From: Nitrososphaerota archaeon
GTDB lineage: Archaea > Thermoproteota > Nitrososphaeria > Nitrososphaerales > Nitrosopumilaceae
NCBI GenBank assembly: GCA_028867595.1
Contig: JAGWGB010000001.1
Location: forward strand, 137,630 to 201,629
Length of the DNA stretch: 64,000 nt
Reading direction: 5' to 3'
Below the pieces are notes generated by a model, which saw only the letters and a list, made by a program, of their open reading frames with translations, was not told where the DNA came from and searched no databases. Numbering within the stretch: the first letter of the stretch is position 1; each line of letters begins with the position of its first letter. A program made the position numbers and the translations under genes. Positions 19,901 to 28,071 of this stretch are shown here, in pieces.

Positions 19901-20373
19901 GTTTTGTAGACCCAATCACTTGAGGAACCAGTATCATATCCATCATAGATCCTTTGCCATGAGCTGCCCCCTCCTTGAAAATCACTTAGAGATGGAGTTT
20001 GATCAACTATTGTACCGTTGTTATTTTTTAGTTGAATGGTTGCACCTGCATGTGGAAACCATAGTGGACCTGATGTAAGAACCAAAAATTGTTTGCTTTG
20101 AATCATCATATTACTTGGCATAGTATAGATTTGTTTAAGACCAGTTGTAGCACCAACTGTCCAGCCACCAATGTTAACGGCAGAATTTGTTGGATTGTAA
20201 AGCTCTACCCAATCTATCGGGTATTTTGTGTCATCACCTACAGGATTAATGTCAGCTTCGTTTATGACCACATGGTTTGCTATGGAAGCTGTTTGTCCTA
20301 AAGCAGAGTAAGTTTGCCCAATTAAAACTAGAATTAAGAAGCTGACAATAATGTAGGGTCTCAAGTATCTCAT
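16906..20373 (-). CDS. large secreted surface protein with lamin-tail domain and Ig-like repeats
   Basis: A 1155-residue exported protein. A signal peptide (residues 1-27, cleavage near SALG-QT) precedes a lamin-tail (LTD) domain at about 32-165 (HVVINEADINP, DWVELYNPTNSAVNIGGW). At least seven Ig/MG2-like repeats follow, each about 110-120 residues, opening with DxxxY...(G/S)D.V.I(S/T)G: DKQSY, DQSIY, DKQAY, DKILY, DKQVY, DKASY and DHKQY. The C-terminal 190 residues are different and end without a membrane anchor. It is Ser/Thr/Asn-rich with many N-glycosylation sequons. Probably an S-layer-associated adhesin or scaffold; how it is held on the cell is not visible. Confidence 0.82.
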   Translation of the reverse strand: MRYLRPYIIVSFLILVLIGQTYSALGQTASIANHVVINEADINPVGDDTKYPIDWVELYNPTNSAVNIGGWTVGATTGLKQIYTMPSNMMIQSKQFLVLTSGPLWFPHAGATIQLKNNNGTIVDQTPSLSDFQGGGSSWQRIYDGYDTGSSSDWVYKTATPGSSNGQLATTTVSSANTMTVEADKQSYIFGDTVTISGTVSKFLNDPVLGYPLSINLLVSGPAGFQKTFTMYPDNNLKFSTSMKTSQVTGFPEGNYTISASYGTVKASTSFMLGATAFVPPTQTAAPIMSISTDQSIYTILQPITLNGNVSQVIPLTPVVYKVYEPNGSMIYQGNLYPDSQGHFTTYSPYQSHSSASGIIINNINPIFGKYTITATYDTAKATTSFTLASQQTQTAPLVISTDKQAYGLGDTVHISGSTQLSGLQNSGLSPTLEIVQSSAAATIRGTVPQTLDIKTFVNVKSDNTFTYDFTIPSDSVRLGNYRAIISSLSAKSEADFVVVQNPNTYQPTTQTGPFTMVTDKILYAYGDPIVISGQIQANMMIQGSQIQISVFNSTGGQLYSQTTFISGSAISQSTPLTFFAYPDASGNYLVKQSITPNMFTEGMYTLKASYGNLKASTTFSVYNPLSTGNQGPIVASLDKQVYGIGETVHLTGKLSSSAGTSIHTVTLLKPDGSLITAILPLNNGLFSWDWTIPTQAAFNTVSTFNTNRASSFNATSQTNLYGIYAMTITSDYGNMQLFFQVSQNPQNQTTISPFTVETDKASYLNSDVVNISGQALPQSNIAAQSSNSQVQISIYTQTGQEIDRYTATLNQGGQFHTSMPLQPGIWPAGNYRIYAQYLTYNTQSTFQVTNPYTISSGQLQLFMITDHKQYLPGQTVLITGRTSYIISVDNAYLTFGLANDTVINEGQVMSQKGYTLQHATARFDQYGSFSYDYAIPQSTSVGNYTVIAQVPFGNFNVYYQVVKQLPVETIPQEGNVTQSNATQVTSVNATQTVHELTIIPTSVGPTHQIFAPSTIVDKEGMISDSLVTVNLNEKNTNNQTYYPREIDGLLRVNPGDENSVSMKIMSPDGTCVIGSTADCSISQSTFQSSSSYKNVNVGNESYLVGYSGVNQRIQQFSILPTNANDSIAIGQWHVDIIKNNQVSRFYYQVTYVTK

Positions 20374-20519
20374 CTGTACTACTATTTCATCATAGAGATT
20401 ACAATTTTAGGTGTTGATGGTGGAAAAGTTGAGCTAGTTGTTAATCCCCAATATGTCGACAATGTCATGGGTAAACATAGTCTTAGATTCATTATAAGCT
20501 GTGCGCACAATTCATCTCA

Positions 20520-20777
20520 TTAGATCTTTGAGCCGTCATACGTATTGTCACAGTTTGGGCACTTGCCATGACTTATCTTAGCGCCGCAGACAGCACATAT
20601 GCCTTCCCCCATGGCATTTTGGATTTGCTGTTTTCTTTTTTTAACAAATACCCGTATTCCAAAGTACGCTACAACCGCAATTATTATTGCATAGACAGGA
20701 GCTAGAAAGGGCATCAGACCTAGCATCAAAAATAAAACTCCTAGGATTAGCAAAATTTCTCGCTTTTCAAATCCCAA
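20520..20777 (-). CDS. small membrane protein with C-terminal zinc ribbon
   Basis: An 85-residue protein. A hydrophobic stretch at about residues 9-47 can form two helices; a basic linker (KKRKQQ) follows, then a zinc ribbon with CAVC and CPNC knuckles. The organisation repeats that of 699-1013 (membrane hairpin then ribbon), although the sequences differ. It lies 146 nt downstream of the large surface protein start, and that gap holds nothing I recognise. Function unknown. Confidence 0.7.
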   Translation of the reverse strand: MGFEKREILLILGVLFLMLGLMPFLAPVYAIIIAVVAYFGIRVFVKKRKQQIQNAMGEGICAVCGAKISHGKCPNCDNTYDGSKI

Positions 20778-20944
20778 GACGCTCTATGAAGAAAAAATTT
20801 CAATAAATAGGTATGCCAGGCTCCGAGTCACTGAATTAGCATTCATCTTTTGATCATGTCTCTAACTCTTCTTCATCGCCTGACTTGACAGAGTTTACAA
20901 ATGTCAGATAAGAATCAATGGAAAAAAGATATTATAAAATACAG

Positions 20945-21018
20945 TGGGATCGGCCGGATTTGAACCGACGACCTCAGGTACCCAAAACCCGAATCATGCC
21001 AAGCTAGACCACGATCCC
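20945..21018 (-). tRNA. tRNA-Pro (anticodon UGG)
   Basis: A 74-nt cloverleaf on the minus strand. The acceptor stem GGGATCG pairs with CGATCCC and the discriminator is A (20945). The T arm is GTCGG-TTCAAAT-CCGGC. The anticodon stem CGGGT/ACCTG closes a 7-nt loop TTTGGGT, giving anticodon TGG for proline. No intron and no encoded CCA. The 167-nt gap between it and the zinc-ribbon gene downstream shows no convincing gene. Confidence 0.95.
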
Positions 21019-21105
21019 GATGTTGAATGCACCGAAAAGTCCCCAATTTAAGCTTCTCATATGGTATGATTATTTTAAATAAGAAATACATTCAACCATA
21101 AACCT

Positions 21106-21996
21106 ATGCAGATTCAAGATTATATCAATGCGGGAAAAATTGCATCAGAAGTAAGAGAAAATGCAAGAAAAAAATATCATGTAGGTTCAACACTGCTTGA
21201 AATTTGCGAATCAATTGAAAAAGAAATAGAGAGCAAGGGAGGCAAATGCGCTTTTCCTGTAAATGCTAGTTTGAATGAGATTGCTGCACATTACACTGCT
21301 GAACCAAATGACTCGACCGTAGTCAAAGAAGCAGATCTCTTGAAAATCGATTTAGGAGTTCAGATAAACGGATACATCGCAGATACGGCAGTAACGGTAT
21401 GCTATGATCCAAATTACGATTATTTAGTTCAAGCTGCAGAGTCCGCATTAAAGGATGCAATGTCCATCATGCGTGTCGGTACAAAGTCAAGCGATGTTGG
21501 AAAGACAATTGAGTCCACGGTAAAACAGATGGGTGGGATACCTATTGCAAATCTGAGTGGTCATTCTCTTGAGCAATATACAATACATGCAGGCAAGTCA
21601 GTTCCAAACATATGGTCCATAGGATCATTTTCATTCCAATCAACTGAAGCATATGCATGTGAACCGTTTGTCACTACACGTGAAGGTTTAGGATTTGTGC
21701 GTGAGGGCAAGACCAGAAATATATTTTCTCTTGCCACAAGAAAACGCTCAAAAGATGATGATGCGAACAAGCTAATTGATTTTATATGGCACAAATTCAA
21801 TATGTTGCCGTTCGCGCTAAGATGGATTCTACACGAATGGGATGAAAAGACAGCAAGACTTCTTTTAGATAAACTCATTCAAAACAAGATAGTCAGATCA
21901 TATCCCATTCTGGTGGAAGCAAATAACCAAAGAGTGGCACAAGCAGAACATACATTCATACCACAAGAAAACGGAGTCACTATCACTACTATTTGA
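21106..21996 (+). CDS. map: methionine aminopeptidase, type II
   Basis: A 296-residue archaeal methionine aminopeptidase, removing the initiator methionine from nascent chains. The pita-bread metal ligands are present: LLKIDLGVQINGYIADTAVTV (two Asp ligands), LSGHSLEQYTIHAGKSVP (His ligand), TEAYACEPFVTT (Glu ligand) and AEHTFI (final Glu). The type II insert of about 60 residues lies between the last two Glu. The ATG at 21106 is preceded by attttaaataag at about 21073, in the divergent promoter shared with tRNA-Pro. The 3' end overlaps the convergent zinc-ribbon gene by 8 nt. Confidence 0.96.
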   Translation: MQIQDYINAGKIASEVRENARKKYHVGSTLLEICESIEKEIESKGGKCAFPVNASLNEIAAHYTAEPNDSTVVKEADLLKIDLGVQINGYIADTAVTVCYDPNYDYLVQAAESALKDAMSIMRVGTKSSDVGKTIESTVKQMGGIPIANLSGHSLEQYTIHAGKSVPNIWSIGSFSFQSTEAYACEPFVTTREGLGFVREGKTRNIFSLATRKRSKDDDANKLIDFIWHKFNMLPFALRWILHEWDEKTARLLLDKLIQNKIVRSYPILVEANNQRVAQAEHTFIPQENGVTITTI

Positions 21997-22177
21997 CAGA
22001 TTCACCGTAGATTTTTGATATCATTATTTGTCCATTGTTGCAAGATGTACATTTACCAGTTATTTTAAAAACATAATCGCCGTCAGCAAACTTTCTTTTT
22101 TTTGTTGCATTACATGAAGAACATTGTTCAATAGCATACGGATCTATGACTTCCTGTTTTTTTCTTAAAAATGTCAT
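21989..22177 (-). CDS. small zinc-ribbon protein, 62 aa
   Basis: A 62-residue protein with two CxxC knuckles (CSSC and CTSC) about 21 residues apart, a single zinc ribbon. Its ATG overlaps the stop of the DUF1512 gene as ATGA (22174-22177), so it is translated with it. Function unknown; it may be an accessory subunit of the DUF1512 protein. Confidence 0.75.
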   Translation of the reverse strand: MTFLRKKQEVIDPYAIEQCSSCNATKKRKFADGDYVFKITGKCTSCNNGQIMISKIYGESVK

Positions 22178-23295
22178 TGTGATACACCTATTGTGTTTCC
22201 TACACCGATTAGCAATATTGTCTGACCTGGCTTTGTGTTATCTCTTATCATTTCATATATCTGCAACGTCGTTTTTTCTGCAGTGTCAGCAATCTCCTTT
22301 TTCATTAGTGTTATAGCTTCCTTAATTGATTGTTTTATCACAATTGCATAAAGCGGCACGTTGTGTTTTGTAGATACTTCTTCAATCTGAAACCTTTCCG
22401 TACCTATCCCCCCTATTGCAGCACCAAATCCTTGCGCTATAGATCCTGTTTCTTCCCCTTCCAATTTCAAAGCTGCATCCACCATTATGATGATATCAGG
22501 TTTTTTCTCTAACATGATTTTTTCTACAGCCTCGCCTGGCCTGCCCACTGTTCCCGCGGGACCTTCCGCTTTCAATAATAAGAGATTTCTCCCCTCAAAA
22601 TCTTTTTCACTCCAAACTGTTTCTTGTGCAGCTTGTGACTTTTTTGTATCAAGCATCATTTTACCTACAATCATAGGGCCAATTCCATCTCCAATTGGCT
22701 GTCCCTGCTTGAATGCAGATACCGCTGTTTTGAGGGCTTCAGCTTCCTCCATGATGAATGGAATCATCATTTGTAAGGGCAATATGAGTGGAAAATTATT
22801 TTGTTTTTTTGCAGTTAGGAACATGTGTCTGACACTCTTGTAAAGAAGATGTATTGTTGTCACAACTTCAAGAATGTTGATTATCTTGCTTGTTTCCATT
22901 GCATTCAGATCAGGAGCAAATGCCTTGACCTGAGTTTTTGTAAACTCTTCCCTGCTTCTCATCATATGCATTATTTTAGGAACGATTCCGTTCGGGTCCA
23001 TATCGACCGGCATTATTGTAAAGTACTCAAAATATCTATCAAGCCTAGATGAGACATCCCAGTTTGGTTTTAGCGTAGTTTTGATGTAATCGGCAAGATC
23101 TTTTCGCGTGTCATCCCGATATGTTTTTAGTTTTTCAACAGACTTGTTGATTTCAGAAGAGGTGACTTGAAGTTGAATCTTTTGCCCGTAAAGCATGAAG
23201 ACAAAAATTGGAACAATCCATACAAGCCACATCAACGGATTAGAATTATCGTTAGAGTTGAAGAGTTTATCAATATTCGTACCTAGAAAATCCAA
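22174..23295 (-). CDS. DUF1512 family protein
   Basis: A 373-residue archaeal protein. An N-terminal transmembrane helix (about 20-38, PLMWLVWIVPIFVFMLYG) precedes a long soluble region. This contains a helical stretch (about 40-110) and an alpha/beta domain with MIVGKMML, LLLKAEGPAGTVGRPGEAVE and IIIMVDAALKLEGEETGSIAQG, highly conserved in DUF1512. The glycine-rich loop suggests nucleotide or metabolite binding, but no activity is known to me. It is the first gene of a two-gene operon with the zinc-ribbon protein. Confidence 0.85.
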   Translation of the reverse strand: MDFLGTNIDKLFNSNDNSNPLMWLVWIVPIFVFMLYGQKIQLQVTSSEINKSVEKLKTYRDDTRKDLADYIKTTLKPNWDVSSRLDRYFEYFTIMPVDMDPNGIVPKIMHMMRSREEFTKTQVKAFAPDLNAMETSKIINILEVVTTIHLLYKSVRHMFLTAKKQNNFPLILPLQMMIPFIMEEAEALKTAVSAFKQGQPIGDGIGPMIVGKMMLDTKKSQAAQETVWSEKDFEGRNLLLLKAEGPAGTVGRPGEAVEKIMLEKKPDIIIMVDAALKLEGEETGSIAQGFGAAIGGIGTERFQIEEVSTKHNVPLYAIVIKQSIKEAITLMKKEIADTAEKTTLQIYEMIRDNTKPGQTILLIGVGNTIGVSQ

Positions 23296-23375
23296 TATGG
23301 AAAAAGCTGGCTCGATCTAAATTAAATCTTTGTAAGAAATTAAATTGTTTTTAACTAAAGACTCTAAGAAATAAT

Positions 23376-24791
23376 ATGCCAGTTCAGATAGGTGCAAAAC
23401 TCGCAAAAAAAACAACCTGCGAGATATCAATTGATTGTAATATGCTTGATGCGTATTCTAAGGATGCTAGTTCTTATACAATAAAACCTGTCGCAGTAGC
23501 TTTTCCTAAAAATGAAAGAGACATAACAAGAATACTTAGATTTGCAACTCAACATAAGATTCCCGTCATTCCAAGGGGAGGTGGCACAGGATTAGTTGGA
23601 GGCGCTCTTGGAAAAGGAATCATCCTAGACATGAGATATTTTAATTCCGTTAAGGTTGGAAAGAGAGTCGTACTGGTAGGAAGCGGCGTGTTCAAAGGAG
23701 AACTTGATAAGACATTAAAAAAGCACAGAATGTTTCTTGGTCCAAACCCATCAATTGGTCCATTTTGTACCATCGGTGGGATGATAGGGACGAATGCTAG
23801 TGGAAGCCATTCATTAAAGTATGGTAGTGTTATAGACAACCTTCTTCAGGTAAAAATTATCACGTCAAAAGGAAATCTTGTCGTTCTTCCAAAAAAAGAC
23901 AATACCATGAAAAATATACTTCAAGACGTAAATCCAAAAATCCAAAAACATTTTCCAAAAGTATCAAAAAATTCTTGTGGGTACAGAATTGATAAAATAA
24001 CAAAAAGATCAGACATGCAGAAGATTATTGCAGGCTCCGAAGGAACACTTGGTGTAATCATTTCTGCCAAGCTAAAGACCATCCCACTTCCAAAACAAAC
24101 TGTCTTGATCATAGTGTCATATGATACGCTCAAAGAAGCGGTCTATGATGTGCCAGATATCCTGAAACTTGGGCCTTCAGCAGTTGAGATAATAGACAAT
24201 AACATTGTAGAGCACATTACCATCAGATTACCAAGAAGAACAAAGTGCTTGCTTTTTGTAGAATTTGATGACCATGTATCAAAAAAGCGAGCGACGGTCA
24301 AACATGTGTTGTCTGGCAAGGTAATTGCATCTACGTCTAATGCCAAACAGATCATGCAATGGTGGGCATATAGAAACTCAGCCTTGTCGTACACCTTGAG
24401 AATGATCTCAAAGCAAGAGATTGTTTCTTCGTTGATAGAAGATGCTACTGTTCCAGTTCACAGACTGCCCCTTTTGCTAGACTTGGTGGAATATTTGACG
24501 TCCAAATACCCCATGAGAGTAATTACGTATGGTCATGCAGGAAATGGCAATCTGCACATAAGACCAATTATGAAGAAAAAAGACATGCGTCTAATTAGAA
24601 ATATAGCAAAAGAGTTTTTTTCAGGTGTCATAAGCATAGGCGGTTCCATAACGGGAGAGCATGGAGATGGCCTGGCAAGATCGGAATATGTAAAATTACA
24701 ATATGGAAGCAAAACCTATGCAGTTTTTAAAAAAATCAAGAAATTTTTTGATCCAACCAATACTCTCAATCCAGGCAAGATAGTTGTTTGA
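23376..24791 (+). CDS. FAD-linked oxidase, GlcD / D-lactate dehydrogenase family
   Basis: A 471-residue flavoprotein with an N-terminal FAD_binding_4 domain. PRGGGTGLVGGALGKGIIL holds the pyrophosphate loop and GPNPSIGPFCTIGGMIGTNASG the isoalloxazine site; SLKYGSVIDNL follows. The C-terminal FAD-oxidase_C domain carries the metal/substrate histidines in VITYGHAGNGNLHIRP and GSITGEHGDGLAR. These enzymes oxidise 2-hydroxy acids such as glycolate or D-lactate. No GlcE/GlcF partner is adjacent, so a single-subunit enzyme is likely; the substrate is not determined. TATA-like tttttaac at about 23348 supports the ATG at 23376. Confidence 0.9.
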   Translation: MPVQIGAKLAKKTTCEISIDCNMLDAYSKDASSYTIKPVAVAFPKNERDITRILRFATQHKIPVIPRGGGTGLVGGALGKGIILDMRYFNSVKVGKRVVLVGSGVFKGELDKTLKKHRMFLGPNPSIGPFCTIGGMIGTNASGSHSLKYGSVIDNLLQVKIITSKGNLVVLPKKDNTMKNILQDVNPKIQKHFPKVSKNSCGYRIDKITKRSDMQKIIAGSEGTLGVIISAKLKTIPLPKQTVLIIVSYDTLKEAVYDVPDILKLGPSAVEIIDNNIVEHITIRLPRRTKCLLFVEFDDHVSKKRATVKHVLSGKVIASTSNAKQIMQWWAYRNSALSYTLRMISKQEIVSSLIEDATVPVHRLPLLLDLVEYLTSKYPMRVITYGHAGNGNLHIRPIMKKKDMRLIRNIAKEFFSGVISIGGSITGEHGDGLARSEYVKLQYGSKTYAVFKKIKKFFDPTNTLNPGKIVV

Positions 24792-24842
24792 GTTTTGCAA
24801 CAAATGATAGAAATGATTTTGAATTAACAGTGTATTTTTGAC

Positions 24843-25169
24843 TTACTTTATCTTGGTTCCAAGCGGAACATCTTCGTTTACAGTAAGCCAAAAAGGCTTG
24901 TCATTCAAGTCAGCAGCCAAAAGCATTGCATTAGATTCCACACCAGCAATCTTTCTTGATTCAAGATTTGCCAATACTATGACTTTTTTGTTCACCAATT
25001 CTTCAGGTTGATAATATTCAGCTCCCCCTATTATCACCTGTCTTTTTTCTTCACCTAAATCTATAATGCCCTTTATGATTTTTGATTTTCCTGGGATTTT
25101 TTCAACTTCCACTATTTTTGCTACACGGATTTCCAATTTGGCAAAATCATCGTATGTTATTGGATCCAC
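24843..25169 (-). CDS. tRNA-binding OB-fold protein (MetRS beta-subunit like)
   Basis: A 108-residue protein that is one tRNA-binding OB fold: KLEIRVAKIVEVEKIPGKSKI, LGEEKRQVIIGGAEYY and KVIVLANLESRKIAGVESNAMLLAA. This matches the C-terminal tRNA-binding domain of methionyl-tRNA synthetase found separately as MetG beta in many archaea, and also CsaA/Arc1p-type proteins. It would help dock tRNA on MetRS, whose catalytic subunit is not in the window. Monocistronic on the minus strand. Confidence 0.88.
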   Translation of the reverse strand: MDPITYDDFAKLEIRVAKIVEVEKIPGKSKIIKGIIDLGEEKRQVIIGGAEYYQPEELVNKKVIVLANLESRKIAGVESNAMLLAADLNDKPFWLTVNEDVPLGTKIK

Positions 25170-25290
25170 AGAAAACCTTTTTTTGACTCATTAAAATTGA
25201 TTTCGAAAATAACAAGTATTTTCACCCTTCCATAGTTAATTGCGTTACAATCAACTGATAAGATAAATAGGAATAAGAATTCTTCAAGGC

Positions 25291-25707
25291 ATGGCTCAAA
25301 TTCAAGCATCAGTTGAGGTAAACGCTCCTTTAGACAAGGTTTGGAATGTTGTATCAGATTTGGATTCAGAGCCGAGATTTTGGAAAGGGACAAAGAGCGT
25401 GCACAACATATCAAAAGATGGAAATACAATAACCCGAGAGATAACAATTGCCTTTAAGGATTCAAAATGTATGCAGATAGTTACTCTTCATCCCAAGGAG
25501 AAAATCCATGCGCAATTTACCAAGGGCATCATAGATGGGGCAAAAACGATCTTGCTAACACCTCAAGGTGAAAAGACAAGAATTGAAGCCATGTGGGATA
25601 TCAAACTTACTGGTATGATGGGAATGTTTACTGGAATGGTCAAAAAACACATTCAAAGCGGTACTGAACAAGCACTACAAAGCATCAAAGAAGAAATAGA
25701 GCGATAA
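25291..25707 (+). CDS. SRPBCC (START-like) ligand-binding protein
   Basis: A 138-residue SRPBCC/polyketide-cyclase-like protein. It has the usual opening strand (ASVEVNAPLDKVWNVVSDLDSEPRFWKG) and the closing amphipathic helix. Such helix-grip folds bind hydrophobic ligands. The glycosyltransferase gene starts 5 nt after its stop, so the two form an operon, suggesting a lipid or isoprenoid ligand (inference). A second copy with clear similarity (DAPRELVWDVISDIDNDSYFWRG) lies at 44155-44613. TATA-like gataaatag at about 25263 supports the ATG. Confidence 0.82.
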   Translation: MAQIQASVEVNAPLDKVWNVVSDLDSEPRFWKGTKSVHNISKDGNTITREITIAFKDSKCMQIVTLHPKEKIHAQFTKGIIDGAKTILLTPQGEKTRIEAMWDIKLTGMMGMFTGMVKKHIQSGTEQALQSIKEEIER

Positions 25708-25712
25708 TCCTC

Positions 25713-26921
25713 ATGAATATCGTTTTAGACGTATTCAATTACACATTAGCTGCAATACTGATTGCGGTGGCATTAACATGGATTCTCTTAATCAGATCAA
25801 TGTGGATAACTTTTCGAGATTCACCTTTCTTAGACAAGTTTGATGCAAAGCCTCACAAAAACCCGAAGGTCTCCATAATTTTACCCGCAAGAAACGAAGA
25901 AGATTTCATTGCCAAATGTTTGAATTCCTTGATTGAGCAGGATTATGCAAATTACGAAATAATCGCAATAGATGACAGATCAGATGACAAAACCGGGGAA
26001 ATAATAAAAGAAATTTCTCAGGATAATCCCAAAGTAAAGTACGTGCTTGCATCACCCAAACCTGAAAAATGGATTGGAAAGAACTGGGCTTGTGTAGAGG
26101 GGTTTAAGAAATCTACAGGAGAACTCTTGCTTTTTACAGATGCAGATACGGCACACTCTAGAAAAACCATCTCTCTTGCAGTTTCACATCTACTAAGCGA
26201 AAATCTTGATGCCTTGACAGTAATTCCAAAGATGCGTTGCTTGGACATTTGGACAAAGATTGCACTCCCAGTGCTTTCTACATTTTTGCATACACGATTT
26301 TCTGCCCTTCGAGTAAACGATGCTTCAAAAAAGACAGGCTACTTCTTTGGCAGTTTCTTTATCATAAAACGAGAAACATATGCCAGCGTTGGCACTCATG
26401 AGAGCGTTAAAGGCGAGATTGTGGAGGACGGTGCACTTGGCAAAAAGGTAAAAGAATCAGGATTTAGCATGAAAATGGTTCGAGGCGAACATCTTGTAGA
26501 AGCTGTTTGGGCAAGAGATTGGCCTACACTTTGGCACGCATTAAAACGATTGATGGTTCCATTATATTTCCAGTCAAAAGGAATTGCGATGGGAATCTTT
26601 GTTGCAGTGTTATTTTTATTGTTCATGCCGTTTCCAACAATTGTTTATGCTGCAATTTTCGAACCTCAGTCATCATCGTTTGCAGTTTTACTTGCAGCAT
26701 CTCTGACTGCAGCTGGATTTGTGTATTTTGCAAGCATTATAGATGCAACAAAAGGACTCGGACTTGCTATAAAATACGGACTGTGCGCGCCTCTTGGAAG
26801 TGCCATAATCGTAGCTGGGTTTGCAAGTGGGATCCTAAATGCAAAGAGCAACAGGGCAGTAACATGGAGAGGTAGGACGTATTCAATGGCGAATACTGTT
26901 CAAAACTCAATTAGCATATAG
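25713..26921 (+). CDS. membrane glycosyltransferase, family 2
   Basis: A 402-residue GT2 enzyme. An N-terminal helix (about 10-28) is followed by the GT-A domain: VSIILPARNEEDFIAKCLNS, IIAIDDRSDDKT and LLFTDADTAHS (the DxD metal site). The C-terminal part has EDGALGKKVKESG and three to four hydrophobic segments. The layout resembles carotenoid/hopanoid-type glycosyltransferases (CrtQ, HpnB). The acceptor is probably a membrane lipid or isoprenoid, but this is inferred. Cotranscribed with the SRPBCC gene just upstream. Confidence 0.85.
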   Translation: MNIVLDVFNYTLAAILIAVALTWILLIRSMWITFRDSPFLDKFDAKPHKNPKVSIILPARNEEDFIAKCLNSLIEQDYANYEIIAIDDRSDDKTGEIIKEISQDNPKVKYVLASPKPEKWIGKNWACVEGFKKSTGELLLFTDADTAHSRKTISLAVSHLLSENLDALTVIPKMRCLDIWTKIALPVLSTFLHTRFSALRVNDASKKTGYFFGSFFIIKRETYASVGTHESVKGEIVEDGALGKKVKESGFSMKMVRGEHLVEAVWARDWPTLWHALKRLMVPLYFQSKGIAMGIFVAVLFLLFMPFPTIVYAAIFEPQSSSFAVLLAASLTAAGFVYFASIIDATKGLGLAIKYGLCAPLGSAIIVAGFASGILNAKSNRAVTWRGRTYSMANTVQNSISI

Positions 26922-26977
26922 TTTAGAAAATTTTTCATATAGAAAAAAGTTTTAGACAGCATCAGGTTTTCACATTA

Positions 26978-27886
26978 TTGATTCAGATAAACCAAAAATC
27001 GATCAGAGTAGGATATACGTCTGCCATATTATGTGCAATCCTAGTTGGATCAATATCAACGGCTTCTAAACCCGTGCTTGTAAATACAAACCCGATAATG
27101 TATGGAGCATTAGTATACCTGCTTGCCGCCCTTTCTTCTGTTCCTTTATCATACAAGGTAAAAGGATTTCAGGTAAAGGCAAGAGATTGGCCACTAGTGC
27201 TTGCAATAACCATATCAGGTTCCATACTTGCTCCAACTCTTTTTTTTACAGGATTAGAGCAGACGACTGCGTCGGATACTGCAATCCTGTCCAACTCTGA
27301 GATGATATTTACAGTTCTTTTTGCATTGATTTTTTTCAAAGAAAAACTTAAACTGCGTGGCTATCTAGCTGTGGTACTAGTTTTAACAGGCGTTTTTATT
27401 GTAACAACAAACTTGCAATTTTCGGATTTTCTCGATCTGAAAAAACAGGGAAATCTTTTGATAATACTTTCAATGGCTCTTTGGGCATTAGACAATAACA
27501 TAAGCAAGATTGCTGCGCATCGCGTTGACATATCTAGGCTTGTACAGCTTAAAGGACTGATAGGCGGTTCAGTACTTCTTATTTTTGCATTAGCCATAAA
27601 GATTCCATTAGGCATAACAGAATGGGAAATTCCGAATTTACTTTTAGTTGGACTCGTGGGCTTTGGCATAGCGTTATACTTGTTTTTACATAGCCTCAGG
27701 AGAATAGGAACTGTAAAAACTATGCTTATCTATTCCACAGGCACGGTTTTTGGCCTACTTTTTGCATCCATATTTTTGCACGAAAAGATTGGTACGTATC
27801 AGATTCCAGCGATTGCATTAATGTTAACAGGCATCTATCTCGTAACAAAAGAAAACCACACTGTTGAAAAAGTACACCAAGACTAG
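26978..27886 (+). CDS. EamA/DMT-family transporter
   Basis: A 302-residue membrane protein with about ten hydrophobic helices arranged as two EamA repeats; the second starts near LLIILSMALWALDNNISK. TASDTAILSNSEMIFTVLFALIFFKEKL is the typical end of the first repeat. The DMT superfamily exports metabolites such as amino acids and nucleotides; the substrate is unknown. TTG start at 26978, with a TATA-like gttttagac 27 nt upstream. The 185-nt gap after it shows only the promoter of the next gene. Confidence 0.85.
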   Translation: MIQINQKSIRVGYTSAILCAILVGSISTASKPVLVNTNPIMYGALVYLLAALSSVPLSYKVKGFQVKARDWPLVLAITISGSILAPTLFFTGLEQTTASDTAILSNSEMIFTVLFALIFFKEKLKLRGYLAVVLVLTGVFIVTTNLQFSDFLDLKKQGNLLIILSMALWALDNNISKIAAHRVDISRLVQLKGLIGGSVLLIFALAIKIPLGITEWEIPNLLLVGLVGFGIALYLFLHSLRRIGTVKTMLIYSTGTVFGLLFASIFLHEKIGTYQIPAIALMLTGIYLVTKENHTVEKVHQD

Positions 27887-28071
27887 TACGATCAAGAAAG
27901 TTAATTGAAGCCATGACATCCAGAAGAGTGCTATATCTGCTAAAATCACTTAACAATGACTTTTTTACATGTTTATGATCTGAATCATTTTTTGATGAAC
28001 TCAGTACAGTATTTTTGACTTTAAGTGGAATGAAACAAAATATTATATGACTACATCTATAACGTTCAGCC

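Noticed and set aside
20800-20940. short minus-strand frame with protein-like composition (SYLTFVNSVKSGDEEELET)
   Set aside because: No ATG, GTG or TTG in frame after the upstream stop.
27950-28040. possible C/D box RNA (TGATGA and CTGA words)
   Set aside because: Box order and spacing do not form a complete C-D'-C'-D layout.
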